Source: Bacteroidota bacterium (lineage in GTDB: Bacteria; Bacteroidota; Bacteroidia; Flavobacteriales; Flavobacteriaceae). From it: a DNA stretch of 64,000 nt. The position numbers and the translations under genes are program-made. Positions 30,384 through 38,860 of the stretch are shown here, one piece after another. A model generated the notes under the pieces. The model was not told where the DNA came from. It did not search any database and saw only the letters and a program-made list of their open reading frames with translations. Where the stretch lies: the NCBI GenBank assembly GCA_027619415.1, contig JAQCFO010000004.1, positions 1 through 64,000 of the forward strand. Direction: 5' to 3'. Position 1 is the first letter of the stretch; every line of letters begins with the position of its first letter.

Positions 30384-31361
30384 ATGAAAAGACTTATTTT
30401 ATTTATACTGTTTATTCCTTTTTATTCTTTTTGCCAAAACGATTTTATTGGTTCTGTTGAAAGAATATCAAATGAAATAGATGATTTTATTTCTAAAGAT
30501 TCAAAAATTGAAATTATTGCAAAAGGGTTTAGTTGGTCAGAAGGTCCAGTATGGTCTAAAAAACTAAATGCTGTTCTTTTTTCTGATGTTCCTAATAATG
30601 TTATTTATAAATGGGATGAACTAAATGGTTTGGATGTTTTTTTAAACGAAATTGGATACTCAGGAATTGTTACTAATTCAAAAAAAGATGGTACAAATGG
30701 TTTAACAATTGATCAACAAGGAAACTTAATAATCTGTATGCATGGTGATAGGAGAATAGTAAAACTTGAAGACTGGCAAAGCAATAAAGTTATTCCTATA
30801 GCAACATCATTTAACAGGAAACTGTTTAACAGCCCTAATGATTTAGTATATAACAGCAGAAACGAGTTGTTTTTTACTGATCCACCATATGGATTTAAAA
30901 ATGGGGATAATGATGAATTAAAAGAATTGCAATTCAACGGGGTTTTTAGACTTAGCCCAAATGGTGAATTAAAGCTTTTAATTAAAAACTTATTACGACC
31001 TAATGGTATTGCTATTTCAAAAGATGAGAAAACTTTATATGTTGCTAATTCTGATTCAAAAAATCCTGTAATTATGAAATATCAAATCACTGATGATGGA
31101 GTAGGAAATCCTGAAATATTTTTTGATGGCTCTGTTTTATCGAAAAAAGATATTGGGGCATTTGATGGTTTAAAAATACATCCATCAGGTACTGTTTTTG
31201 CAACAGGTCCTGGTGGGGTTTTGTTGATTAAAAGTGACGGAAATCATATTGGTACAATTCGAACTGAAGTTAGAAGTTCAAACTGTGCTTTTGATGACAA
31301 ATATGAATATCTGTACATGACTTCTCATCAGTATTTAACTAGAATAAAATTGATAAACTAA
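30384..31361 (+). CDS. SMP-30/gluconolactonase family protein, secreted
   Basis: Signal peptide; WSEGPVWSKKLNAVLFSDVPNN, GTNGLTIDQQGNL, NSPNDLVYNSRNELFFTDPPYG. Confidence 0.92.
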   Translation: MKRLILFILFIPFYSFCQNDFIGSVERISNEIDDFISKDSKIEIIAKGFSWSEGPVWSKKLNAVLFSDVPNNVIYKWDELNGLDVFLNEIGYSGIVTNSKKDGTNGLTIDQQGNLIICMHGDRRIVKLEDWQSNKVIPIATSFNRKLFNSPNDLVYNSRNELFFTDPPYGFKNGDNDELKELQFNGVFRLSPNGELKLLIKNLLRPNGIAISKDEKTLYVANSDSKNPVIMKYQITDDGVGNPEIFFDGSVLSKKDIGAFDGLKIHPSGTVFATGPGGVLLIKSDGNHIGTIRTEVRSSNCAFDDKYEYLYMTSHQYLTRIKLIN

Positions 31362-31370
31362 TAGGATAAG

Positions 31371-31413
31371 GCACCCGCTCTCATTATTATACATAGTCTT
31401 ACAAACACCTCCC
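31371..31413 (+). repeat. Dispersed repeat, partial copy C
   Basis: CATTATTATACATAGTCTTACAAACACCTCCC matches the left part of copies A and B. Confidence 0.6.
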
Positions 31414-31475
31414 GGAGTGCGGTATAACTCATAAATAAATATAAATATTAGATAATTAGTATATTTATGAGATAC

Positions 31476-31595
31476 ATGAAAAAAATCCTTATTCTTTTAT
31501 CAGTTTTATTAATATGGTCTTGTTCTTCAAGTGAGGAAGAAGAGCCAACTTGGAATGAAGATTCATTCTTTAAAAAGTTTAAAAAATATAATTAA
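31476..31595 (+). pseudogene. Truncated lipoprotein N-terminus (39 aa)
   Basis: MKKILILLSVLLIWSCSSSEEEEPTWNEDSFFKKFKKYN*: signal peptide, lipobox and acidic linker, then stop. Too short for the ORF track. Confidence 0.5.
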
Positions 31596-31597
31596 AA

Positions 31598-32086
31598 ATG
31601 AAAAATTTTATTTATTTAAGTTGTTTGATTTTATTTTTTGGATGTAATTCAAGTATTCCTCAAAATGAAAAGTTGTCTGATATAGAGTCCATGCAACTTA
31701 AAACTTCTTTTGTGGATTTAAAAAACCAAAAAGTAGATTTAACATCCTATAAAGGAAGGAAAATCATCATTAATTATTGGGCTACATGGTGTAAGCCATG
31801 TATAATGGAAATGCCAGGACTTACAAGAGCTCAAGAAATTTTAAAAAATTACAATTACACTTTTTTGTTAGTTTCTGATGAAAGAATTTCAAAAATATCT
31901 AAGTTTAAAAATGATAAAAAATATAATTTTAATTTTTTAAAATCTGTTGGATCAAATGAAACTCTTGGAATCTATTCTTTACCAACAGCATATATTTTTA
32001 ATGAAAAAGGAATAAAAATTGAAACTATTGTCGGAACAATTGTTTGGGATTCTGAGCAAATGATAAAAAAATTAAAAACATTGTAG
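31598..32086 (+). CDS. TlpA/ResA-like thioredoxin-fold lipoprotein
   Basis: Lipobox FFGCNSS; NYWATWCKPCIMEMPG (WCxxC). Confidence 0.9.
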   Translation: MKNFIYLSCLILFFGCNSSIPQNEKLSDIESMQLKTSFVDLKNQKVDLTSYKGRKIIINYWATWCKPCIMEMPGLTRAQEILKNYNYTFLLVSDERISKISKFKNDKKYNFNFLKSVGSNETLGIYSLPTAYIFNEKGIKIETIVGTIVWDSEQMIKKLKTL

Positions 32087-32087
32087 T

Positions 32088-33287
32088 TTGAAAAAATTCA
32101 TTATAACTTTAACTTTACTAACTATAATTTCTTGTACAACAAATAAGGTCTTTATAGAGGATATTTCCTTTTTATATGGAGATAATAATGCACAACCTAA
32201 TTTAGTTTATTCCAATGGTACTTTATCATTATCATGGATTTCTTCTAAAAAAGAAGATAAAGCTTCCTTATATTTTAGTCAGTTTAAAAAAGGAAAATGG
32301 ATTAAACCACAAAAAATTGCTTATGGTTCCGACTGGTTTGTTAATTGGGCTGATTTCCCTGCTCATGCAATTAACGAGGATTTAATAATTACAAGCTATT
32401 TAAAGAAATCGGCTTCGGGAACATATACTTACGATGTTATTTTAAATTTACAGAAATTATCTGGAGAGAAAATAAAAGAAGATTTTATATTAAATACTGA
32501 TGGTGCTAAAGCAGAACATGGTTTTGTAAGTATCATCCCTAATAATAATAAAGGGTTTTTTGTTACATGGTTAGATGGAAGAAATACTGTAGAAAAGAAA
32601 CTAGATGGACATCACAAACCAATGACAATTCGTTTTGCAGAAATTACTAATACTGGAGATGTTATAAATGAAAGCGAACTCGATACAGCAGTTTGTGATT
32701 GTTGTCAGACATCAATAGCGATGACTAATAATGGACCTATAATTGTTTATAGGGATAGAAGTGAGAAAGAGGTAAGAGACATTTATACTATCAGAAATAT
32801 AAATGGAGTTTGGGAAGAACCTAATCTGTTACATAATGATGGATGGATAATAAATGGATGTCCTGTAAATGGTCCTAAAGTTGCTGTGAATTCTACAAAC
32901 CTTGCTGTTGCTTGGTTTACGGTAGTTAATAATAATCCTTTAGTGAATGTTTCATTTTCAAAAAATAATGGTGATTCTTTTGGTACTCCATTCAAACTTA
33001 ATGACCATGGTGCAATAGGTAGAGTAGATGTTGCATTTTTAAATAATGAGGAAGTAATAGTTAGTTACATGGAAGTTGATGATATTGGAACGTATTTGAG
33101 AATAAAAAAGGTTTCAGTTAATGGAAAAATTTCTAAGCCAATTACGATATCTAAAATTGATGGTGGAAGAAATACAGGAGTTCCTCAGTTGGAAATAATA
33201 AATAATGAAATTTTTATTGTTTGGACTATTTCTGTAGGAGGAATGAATCAGTTGAAATCTATAAAATTTAACTCGAAAAACATCTAG
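32088..33287 (+). CDS. Secreted/lipoprotein sialidase-like beta-propeller with CDCC motif
   Basis: TTG start, lipobox IISCTT; repeats such as NNNKGFFVTWLDGR; TAVCDCCQTSIAMTNNGP; NGCPVNGPKVAV. Follows tlpA by 1 nt. Confidence 0.7.
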   Translation: MKKFIITLTLLTIISCTTNKVFIEDISFLYGDNNAQPNLVYSNGTLSLSWISSKKEDKASLYFSQFKKGKWIKPQKIAYGSDWFVNWADFPAHAINEDLIITSYLKKSASGTYTYDVILNLQKLSGEKIKEDFILNTDGAKAEHGFVSIIPNNNKGFFVTWLDGRNTVEKKLDGHHKPMTIRFAEITNTGDVINESELDTAVCDCCQTSIAMTNNGPIIVYRDRSEKEVRDIYTIRNINGVWEEPNLLHNDGWIINGCPVNGPKVAVNSTNLAVAWFTVVNNNPLVNVSFSKNNGDSFGTPFKLNDHGAIGRVDVAFLNNEEVIVSYMEVDDIGTYLRIKKVSVNGKISKPITISKIDGGRNTGVPQLEIINNEIFIVWTISVGGMNQLKSIKFNSKNI

Positions 33288-33298
33288 AAAACCCTCAT

Positions 33299-33505
33299 TT
33301 GTGCACATCAGGTGACACACTTAAGTATATTTTGTATGTAGACATGGTAGATGGTAAACAAACACCAGTGGCTGCTTTATCTAACTTAACAACTAAAACA
33401 GCAAGTGTAGCTCTAGAGCCTGCAACCACTTATTACTGGAGAGTGAAGACGTCAGATAGTATAAATTCGAGTTACTCAATTGTGTAGTCGTTTAAAACAC
33501 AGTAA
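33299..33505 (+). pseudogene. Remnant of a fibronectin type III-like domain of a surface lipoprotein
   Basis: LKYILYVDMVDGKQTPVAALSNLTTKTASVALEPATTYYWRVKTSDSINSSYSIV*SFKTQ*: no start or signal; in-frame TAG where family members usually have Trp (V-W-S-F-x-T). Confidence 0.6.
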
Positions 33506-33510
33506 GGGTT

Positions 33511-33616
33511 AGTATTATACGTACTTATACAAACATCTCCCGTCAAAAGAAAACCGATATTATTTAAGTAGGGTAGCACCAATTAAAAATTACTATTGAG
33601 ATTTTTTTGGTTTTTA
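33511..33616 (+). repeat. Dispersed ~106-bp repeat, copy A
   Basis: High identity to 36579-36684, including exact CAAAAGAAAACCGATATTATTT and TTGAGATTTTTTTGGTTTTTA blocks. Confidence 0.85.
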
Positions 33617-33711
33617 CTTTTAAATCAGCAACTTCAATTAAGTAGGTTAAACATACAGTTATCTATAAAGGGAGAAGATTAATACGGTCTAGATAATTGT
33701 TAAATTTAAGC

Positions 33712-34920
33712 ATGAAAAAAATTATATTTTTATTTTCTTTACTTATTATAGGGTGCAGTAAAGACTCAGATGATATTTCCCCAAATATTATAAACACAAT
33801 TTCCCCTGAACCATTTATTATATACCCATCTTCTTTTCAAACTCACGAATTTAATCGTGGTTATTTTAGTCTTCATACTACCAAACTTCCCGATAACGGA
33901 AAATTAATTGTTGGGGTAACATATGTTGATTTTAATAATGATGGATATGCTGATATAATTGGTAAGGATGAGAATAATCCTACCGTAGTAAAATTATATA
34001 CAAATGATGGTAATAACAACTATACGGTTTCTGAGTTGATTACCGAAAATAAACAAAATGGTATGCGTAGGGGTATGAGAAAAATCATAACCGCGGATAT
34101 TAATAATGATGGAAAATTGGATATACTTACGGGGTTAGCTCCTGATGTGGAGAATGACCCAAAGGGGTTATTTATTTTACAAAATAAAGGAAACATATTT
34201 TACGAACATACTATATTAAGTGGGGATGATGATTGGATGCATACTATTTCTACAGCAGATATCAATAACGATGGATATGTAGATGTAGTTCCAGGAGGAA
34301 AAAACTTTGTTTTGATGGGTAATGGTGATTTTACATTTGAAAAAAAATATTTACCAAATTATATAAGAAGAGGTACAGCTATAACAGAAGAATTGATTGA
34401 TTTAAATAACGATGGGTATGTAGATATATTAATTGGTCATCACTTAGGTATGTGGGACAATTGGACTGATGATGAATATAAAAATTCAGTAACAATACAT
34501 TATGGAACTGGAGATGAAAATTTATTTACCAGAGGCTATGTGTTAGAATCAAACTACTACGGAACAAATATAACATTAGATTTTTCAGTAATTGATTTTG
34601 ATGGTGATGGTGATTACGATGTATTTGTTAATAGTAATTTTGATTATGGTTCAAAATATGTTATTCAATATCACGAAAATGTTGGTTATATGAATTTTGT
34701 AAATAAATCAAATGATGTGTTTGAAAATGAATGTAATCTTGTAATAAATCATTATGATATCGATTGGATTAAATTTATTGATATGGATGGTACTGGTAAA
34801 AAAGAATTGATGATAGAAGGTGCTAATTGGGATAAAACAAACGCTGAATATAATGAACCAAAATTTAATGGATTCAAATTAAATTCAAATAATAAATTTG
34901 AAAGAGTGTTACTAAAATAG
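33712..34920 (+). CDS. FG-GAP/VCBS repeat lipoprotein
   Basis: Lipobox LIIGCSK; repeated DxNxDGxxD motifs (DFNNDGYADII, DINNDGKLDIL, DINNDGYVDVV, DLNNDGYVDIL, DFDGDGDYDVF). Confidence 0.9.
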   Translation: MKKIIFLFSLLIIGCSKDSDDISPNIINTISPEPFIIYPSSFQTHEFNRGYFSLHTTKLPDNGKLIVGVTYVDFNNDGYADIIGKDENNPTVVKLYTNDGNNNYTVSELITENKQNGMRRGMRKIITADINNDGKLDILTGLAPDVENDPKGLFILQNKGNIFYEHTILSGDDDWMHTISTADINNDGYVDVVPGGKNFVLMGNGDFTFEKKYLPNYIRRGTAITEELIDLNNDGYVDILIGHHLGMWDNWTDDEYKNSVTIHYGTGDENLFTRGYVLESNYYGTNITLDFSVIDFDGDGDYDVFVNSNFDYGSKYVIQYHENVGYMNFVNKSNDVFENECNLVINHYDIDWIKFIDMDGTGKKELMIEGANWDKTNAEYNEPKFNGFKLNSNNKFERVLLK

Positions 34921-35070
34921 ATGGAACTAAAATTGTTGCCCAGATAAAAGAAAACTTTTTATAATTACAATATTTAATCCATTACAAACTTAAAGCCAGT
35001 TGAGATACATCCCTAATTATTTTTCAAATTTGTATATTGTTATAAATATAATATTTAACAAAATACCATT

Positions 35071-36498
35071 ATGAAACTTATTAAGATTTTTATACTTATT
35101 ACTTTATTCATTTCATGTTCAAATGAAGTTGTAGAAAATAATTCAATCTCATTTTCTGAAAAAAACTATGATGAAGCATTTCAATTAATTGAATATTGGC
35201 TTAATGCACAAAAAGATTACGAAAACTTAACAGGCTTAACTGCTATGGTAGGAAGTGAGGATGGAATTATTTGGTCAGAGGCTTTTGGAATGGCAAATGA
35301 AAAGGACTTGATGAGTGTTGAAAATACTTTTAGCATTTGTTCAATTTCTAAATTATTTACATCCATTGCAATAATGAAACTTATAGAAGAGAAAAAAATT
35401 GCTTTAAATGACCCAATAAATAAACTATTGCCGTGGTTTGATTTGAAACAACAGTTTGAAAACTCTCCGCCATTAACAATTAAATCAATATTAACTCATT
35501 CCTCAGGACTTCCTAGAGAATCAAATCACCCATACTGGTCATGGCCTGATTTCCTATTTCCTTCAAAAGAAGATGTGGTAAAAGAGCTTAAAAATCAAGA
35601 AATGTTATATCCAAGTTCCAAATATTATCAATACAGTAATTTAGGGTTATCTCTTTTAGGCTATGTTGTTGAAGAAGTGTCTGGAGAATCTTTTGAAGAT
35701 TATATAGATAAAAATATTTTAGAACCTTTAAAGATGAAAGACACGAAAACTTATATGTCTAAAGAAGATTATGGAGAGGTGTTATCTATAGGGTATTCTT
35801 CAATTAAAAGAGATAGAAATAGAGATAAAGTAAATTTTTTCAATGCTGATGGAATAGCGGCAGCAGCAGGTTTTACTTCAAATGTAGAGGATCTTGCAAA
35901 ATTTGCAGCTTGGCAGATGAAATTATTAAATTCCTTAGAAAAAAATATTATATCATCAGAAACATTAAAGGAAATGCACAAGGTGAGTTGGGACGATGAG
36001 TTGAGTTCCGTAACAAGAGGGTTAGGTTTTGGTGTCTATGACTTTGGCGGAGAAAGTTGGGTAGGCCATGGAGGCTCTTGTCCAGGTTACAGATCTCAAT
36101 TATATCTAAACCCAAAAATGGGAATTTCATACTCTGTAATGATCAATTCAAGTGGAACTAACCCTGAAAAATATATTCAAGGAATTCATCAAATTTTAAA
36201 AAAAGTAGCATTAAAGAAAGAAATACTTTCAAATAAGTTCAAGGAAATTGAAGGGATTTATATAGCTCAACCTTGGGGAAGTGAAACTTATATTCAGTCA
36301 TGGGGAAATCATTTAGCTCTTTTAAAAGTGCCATCAAATTCTCCTGACTTAACTTTATATAAAAAAATAGAAATAGACATTTTTAAAAGAATTTTGAAAA
36401 ATGGTGAATTGGGGGAAAAATTAGAAATATTAAGAGATGAAAAAGAGGGTGTTATTGGATTTAAATCACATCAAAATATATATTCTAAATCAAAATAA
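35071..36498 (+). CDS. Serine hydrolase, beta-lactamase family, lipoprotein
   Basis: Lipobox LFISCSN; FSICSISKLFTS (SxxK), YSNLG, HGGSCPGYRS. Confidence 0.9.
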   Translation: MKLIKIFILITLFISCSNEVVENNSISFSEKNYDEAFQLIEYWLNAQKDYENLTGLTAMVGSEDGIIWSEAFGMANEKDLMSVENTFSICSISKLFTSIAIMKLIEEKKIALNDPINKLLPWFDLKQQFENSPPLTIKSILTHSSGLPRESNHPYWSWPDFLFPSKEDVVKELKNQEMLYPSSKYYQYSNLGLSLLGYVVEEVSGESFEDYIDKNILEPLKMKDTKTYMSKEDYGEVLSIGYSSIKRDRNRDKVNFFNADGIAAAAGFTSNVEDLAKFAAWQMKLLNSLEKNIISSETLKEMHKVSWDDELSSVTRGLGFGVYDFGGESWVGHGGSCPGYRSQLYLNPKMGISYSVMINSSGTNPEKYIQGIHQILKKVALKKEILSNKFKEIEGIYIAQPWGSETYIQSWGNHLALLKVPSNSPDLTLYKKIEIDIFKRILKNGELGEKLEILRDEKEGVIGFKSHQNIYSKSK

Positions 36499-36578
36499 AA
36501 AAGACTTAATATGAAATTCAAACCTATTTTGGTTTCCTTCGGATTAGATATATCTTCTTCTAAGACACCCTGAACCTC

Positions 36579-36684
36579 ACTATTATACATCATTATACAA
36601 ACACCTCCCTTCAAAAGAAAACCGATATTATTTGAGAAGGGTAGGAATAATTAATAATTACTCTTGAGATTTTTTTGGTTTTTA
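36579..36684 (+). repeat. Dispersed ~106-bp repeat, copy B
   Basis: See copy A; contains a near-perfect stem CCT-CCCTTC / GAAGGG-T-AGG. Confidence 0.85.
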
Positions 36685-36725
36685 GTAATGCTGGCCGTAC
36701 AATAATCGTACAAGTTTTAAAAAGA

Positions 36726-36764
36726 AAAACCCTAATCACTTGTTTATAAAGTAGTTAGGGTTTT
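36726..36764 (-). terminator. Intrinsic terminator downstream of tRNA-Ser
   Basis: Inverted repeat AAAACCCTAA(36726-36735)...TTAGGGTTTT(36755-36764), just 3' of the tRNA. Confidence 0.7.
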
Positions 36765-36770
36765 ACTAAG

Positions 36771-36855
36771 CGGAGAAGAAGGGATTCGAACCCCTGGTAC
36801 CTTGCAGTACGCTAGTTTTCAAGACTAGTGCATTCGACCACTCTGCCACTTCTCC
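36771..36855 (-). tRNA. tRNA-Ser (anticodon UGA)
   Basis: Minus strand: GGAGAAGTGGCAGAGTGGTCGAATGCACTAGTCTTGAAAACTAGCGTACTGCAAGGTACCAGGGGTTCGAATCCCTTCTTCTCCG; acceptor GGAGAAG/CTTCTCC, long variable arm, GGTTCGAATCC T-arm. Confidence 0.97.
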
Positions 36856-36941
36856 AATCGGATGCAAATATAACTTCATTTTTATTTTGACCCAATTTTA
36901 TTTAAAAAATTATATAAATTCCTTTTTACTACATTTGAAAT

Positions 36942-37712
36942 ATGTTTGAATTTGATCAATCATTATGGGTTTATGCATTATTAATATTCGTAGGTTTTAT
37001 TGCTGGATTTATGAATACAATGGCAGGAGGAGGTTCGCTACTAACGCTTCCTTTATTAATTTTTTTAGGATTACCTGCAGCAGTTGCAAATGGAACTAAC
37101 AGAGTAGCTATACTAATGTCTACTTCATCTGCAACTCTTGGTTTTAAGAGCAAGAACGTTTCCACTTATCCATTTAATATTTATTTAGGAATATCAGGTC
37201 TTTTTGGTGCTTTGATTGGTGCAAAATTAGCTATTGAGATAAATGGTGATTTATTTAATAAAATACTAGCTGTTATTATGATTATAGTTGTTGGTTTAAT
37301 TGTATTTAAGCCTAAAATTAATCACAATAATCTGATTGAAAGATTAACAGGTAAACATCTTTTTATTTCTATTCTTGCATTCTTTTTTATTGGTGTTTAC
37401 GGAGGCTTTATAAATGCTGGTATTGGTTTTGTAATTATGTTGTTTTTACACTATTATAATAGATTAAATTTAGTTAAAGTCAATTCAGCTAAAGTTGTAA
37501 TTGTTTTAATATATACTATAGGTGCTTTAGTAACATTTGCTTTAGCAGATAAAGTAAATTGGACTTTCGGTTTATTTCTTGCATCAGGTAATTTTATAGG
37601 TGGTTGGACATCTAGCAGATGGTCTGTTAAAAAAGGTGAGAAATCAATTAAAGTATTTTTAATTGTGATGGTGGTCTTAATGTCAATAAAACTTTGGTTT
37701 TTTAGTAATTGA
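36942..37712 (+). CDS. TSUP (TauE/SafE) family membrane permease
   Basis: [40 protein letters not shown]; multiple TM segments. Confidence 0.92.
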   Translation: MFEFDQSLWVYALLIFVGFIAGFMNTMAGGGSLLTLPLLIFLGLPAAVANGTNRVAILMSTSSATLGFKSKNVSTYPFNIYLGISGLFGALIGAKLAIEINGDLFNKILAVIMIIVVGLIVFKPKINHNNLIERLTGKHLFISILAFFFIGVYGGFINAGIGFVIMLFLHYYNRLNLVKVNSAKVVIVLIYTIGALVTFALADKVNWTFGLFLASGNFIGGWTSSRWSVKKGEKSIKVFLIVMVVLMSIKLWFFSN

Positions 37713-38841
37713 TATATTCTACAATTTCTAAACCATAACCAATCATTCCAATCCTTTTTATTTGAGAACTATTTGTTAGTAATTGGATTTTAGAAACTTT
37801 TAGTTCATGGAGTATTTGTGCTCCAATACCAAAATCTTTTTTATCCATCAGAATCGGTGTTGATTTTATTTTATTTTTTGATTGTATAGATTTTAATTTC
37901 TTTAACCTAAATAGTATATTACTAGGGTTGGGTGTTTGATTTATAAAGACAATTACTCCATTTTCGTTTGAATTAATTTTTTTAAAAATATTTTCAAATG
38001 TTTCATCTGAATTAGAGGTTAATGAAGTTAGTAAGTCATTGTTGGTTAATGATGAGTTTATACGCACGTAAACTGGATCATTTATATCCCAGTCACCTTT
38101 AGTTAAAGCTATGTGAACTTGATTATTGTTGGTCTGTTGAAAAGCGTGTAATTTATATTCTCCAAACCTTGTATTAAAGTTAAAACAATCCTTCTTAGAT
38201 ATTAGACTGTCATGTTTCATTCGATATGCTACTAAATCTTCTATGGAGACAACCTTTAAGTTAAGTTTCTTTGCAACTATAATTAAATCAGGTAATCTTG
38301 CCATAGATCCATCTTCTGTCATTATTTCACATATAACACCAGCTGGTGAATATCCAGCAAGTCTTGCAAAATCTATAGCTGCTTCTGTGTGACCAGTTCT
38401 CCGAAGTACTCCTCCATCTTTAGCAATTAATGGAAATATGTGACCTGGCCTAGCTAAATCATCACTTTTCGTACTTTCATCTACTATAGCTCTTATTGTT
38501 TTTGATCTATCTGAGGCTGATATCCCAGATGTAACACCATTCCCCCTCATATCAACTGAAACAGTAAAAGCTGTATCCATAGGATCAGTATTGTTTGACA
38601 CCATTGGATTTAGATTAAGCTTCTTTGATCTACTTTCAGTTAGAGGAACACATATTAATCCCCTTCCGTGCTTAGCCATGAAGTTTATTATTTCAGGTGT
38701 AACTAAATCTGCTGCGCAAATAAAATCCCCTTCATTTTCTCTATTTTCATCATCAACAACTATTATTACTTTACCAGCTTTTATATCTTCTATAGCCTCT
38801 TTAATAGTGTTTAGTTTTATTTTATTATTTGTTATAGACAT
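37702..38841 (-). CDS. ribB: 3,4-dihydroxy-2-butanone 4-phosphate synthase (with GCHII-like C-terminal domain)
   Basis: VVDDENRENEGDFICAAD, ITDEDGSMARLPDL-like, RPGHIFPLIAKDGGVLRRTGHTEAAIDFARLAG. Confidence 0.94.
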   Translation of the reverse strand: MSITNNKIKLNTIKEAIEDIKAGKVIIVVDDENRENEGDFICAADLVTPEIINFMAKHGRGLICVPLTESRSKKLNLNPMVSNNTDPMDTAFTVSVDMRGNGVTSGISASDRSKTIRAIVDESTKSDDLARPGHIFPLIAKDGGVLRRTGHTEAAIDFARLAGYSPAGVICEIMTEDGSMARLPDLIIVAKKLNLKVVSIEDLVAYRMKHDSLISKKDCFNFNTRFGEYKLHAFQQTNNNQVHIALTKGDWDINDPVYVRINSSLTNNDLLTSLTSNSDETFENIFKKINSNENGVIVFINQTPNPSNILFRLKKLKSIQSKNKIKSTPILMDKKDFGIGAQILHELKVSKIQLLTNSSQIKRIGMIGYGLEIVEYINY

Positions 38842-38860
38842 TTTTTAAATATAAGATGTT

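Noticed and set aside
33668-33680. GGAGAAGA match to the tRNA-Ser 3' end as a possible att duplicate
   Set aside because: Only 8 bp; expected by chance in a window this size.
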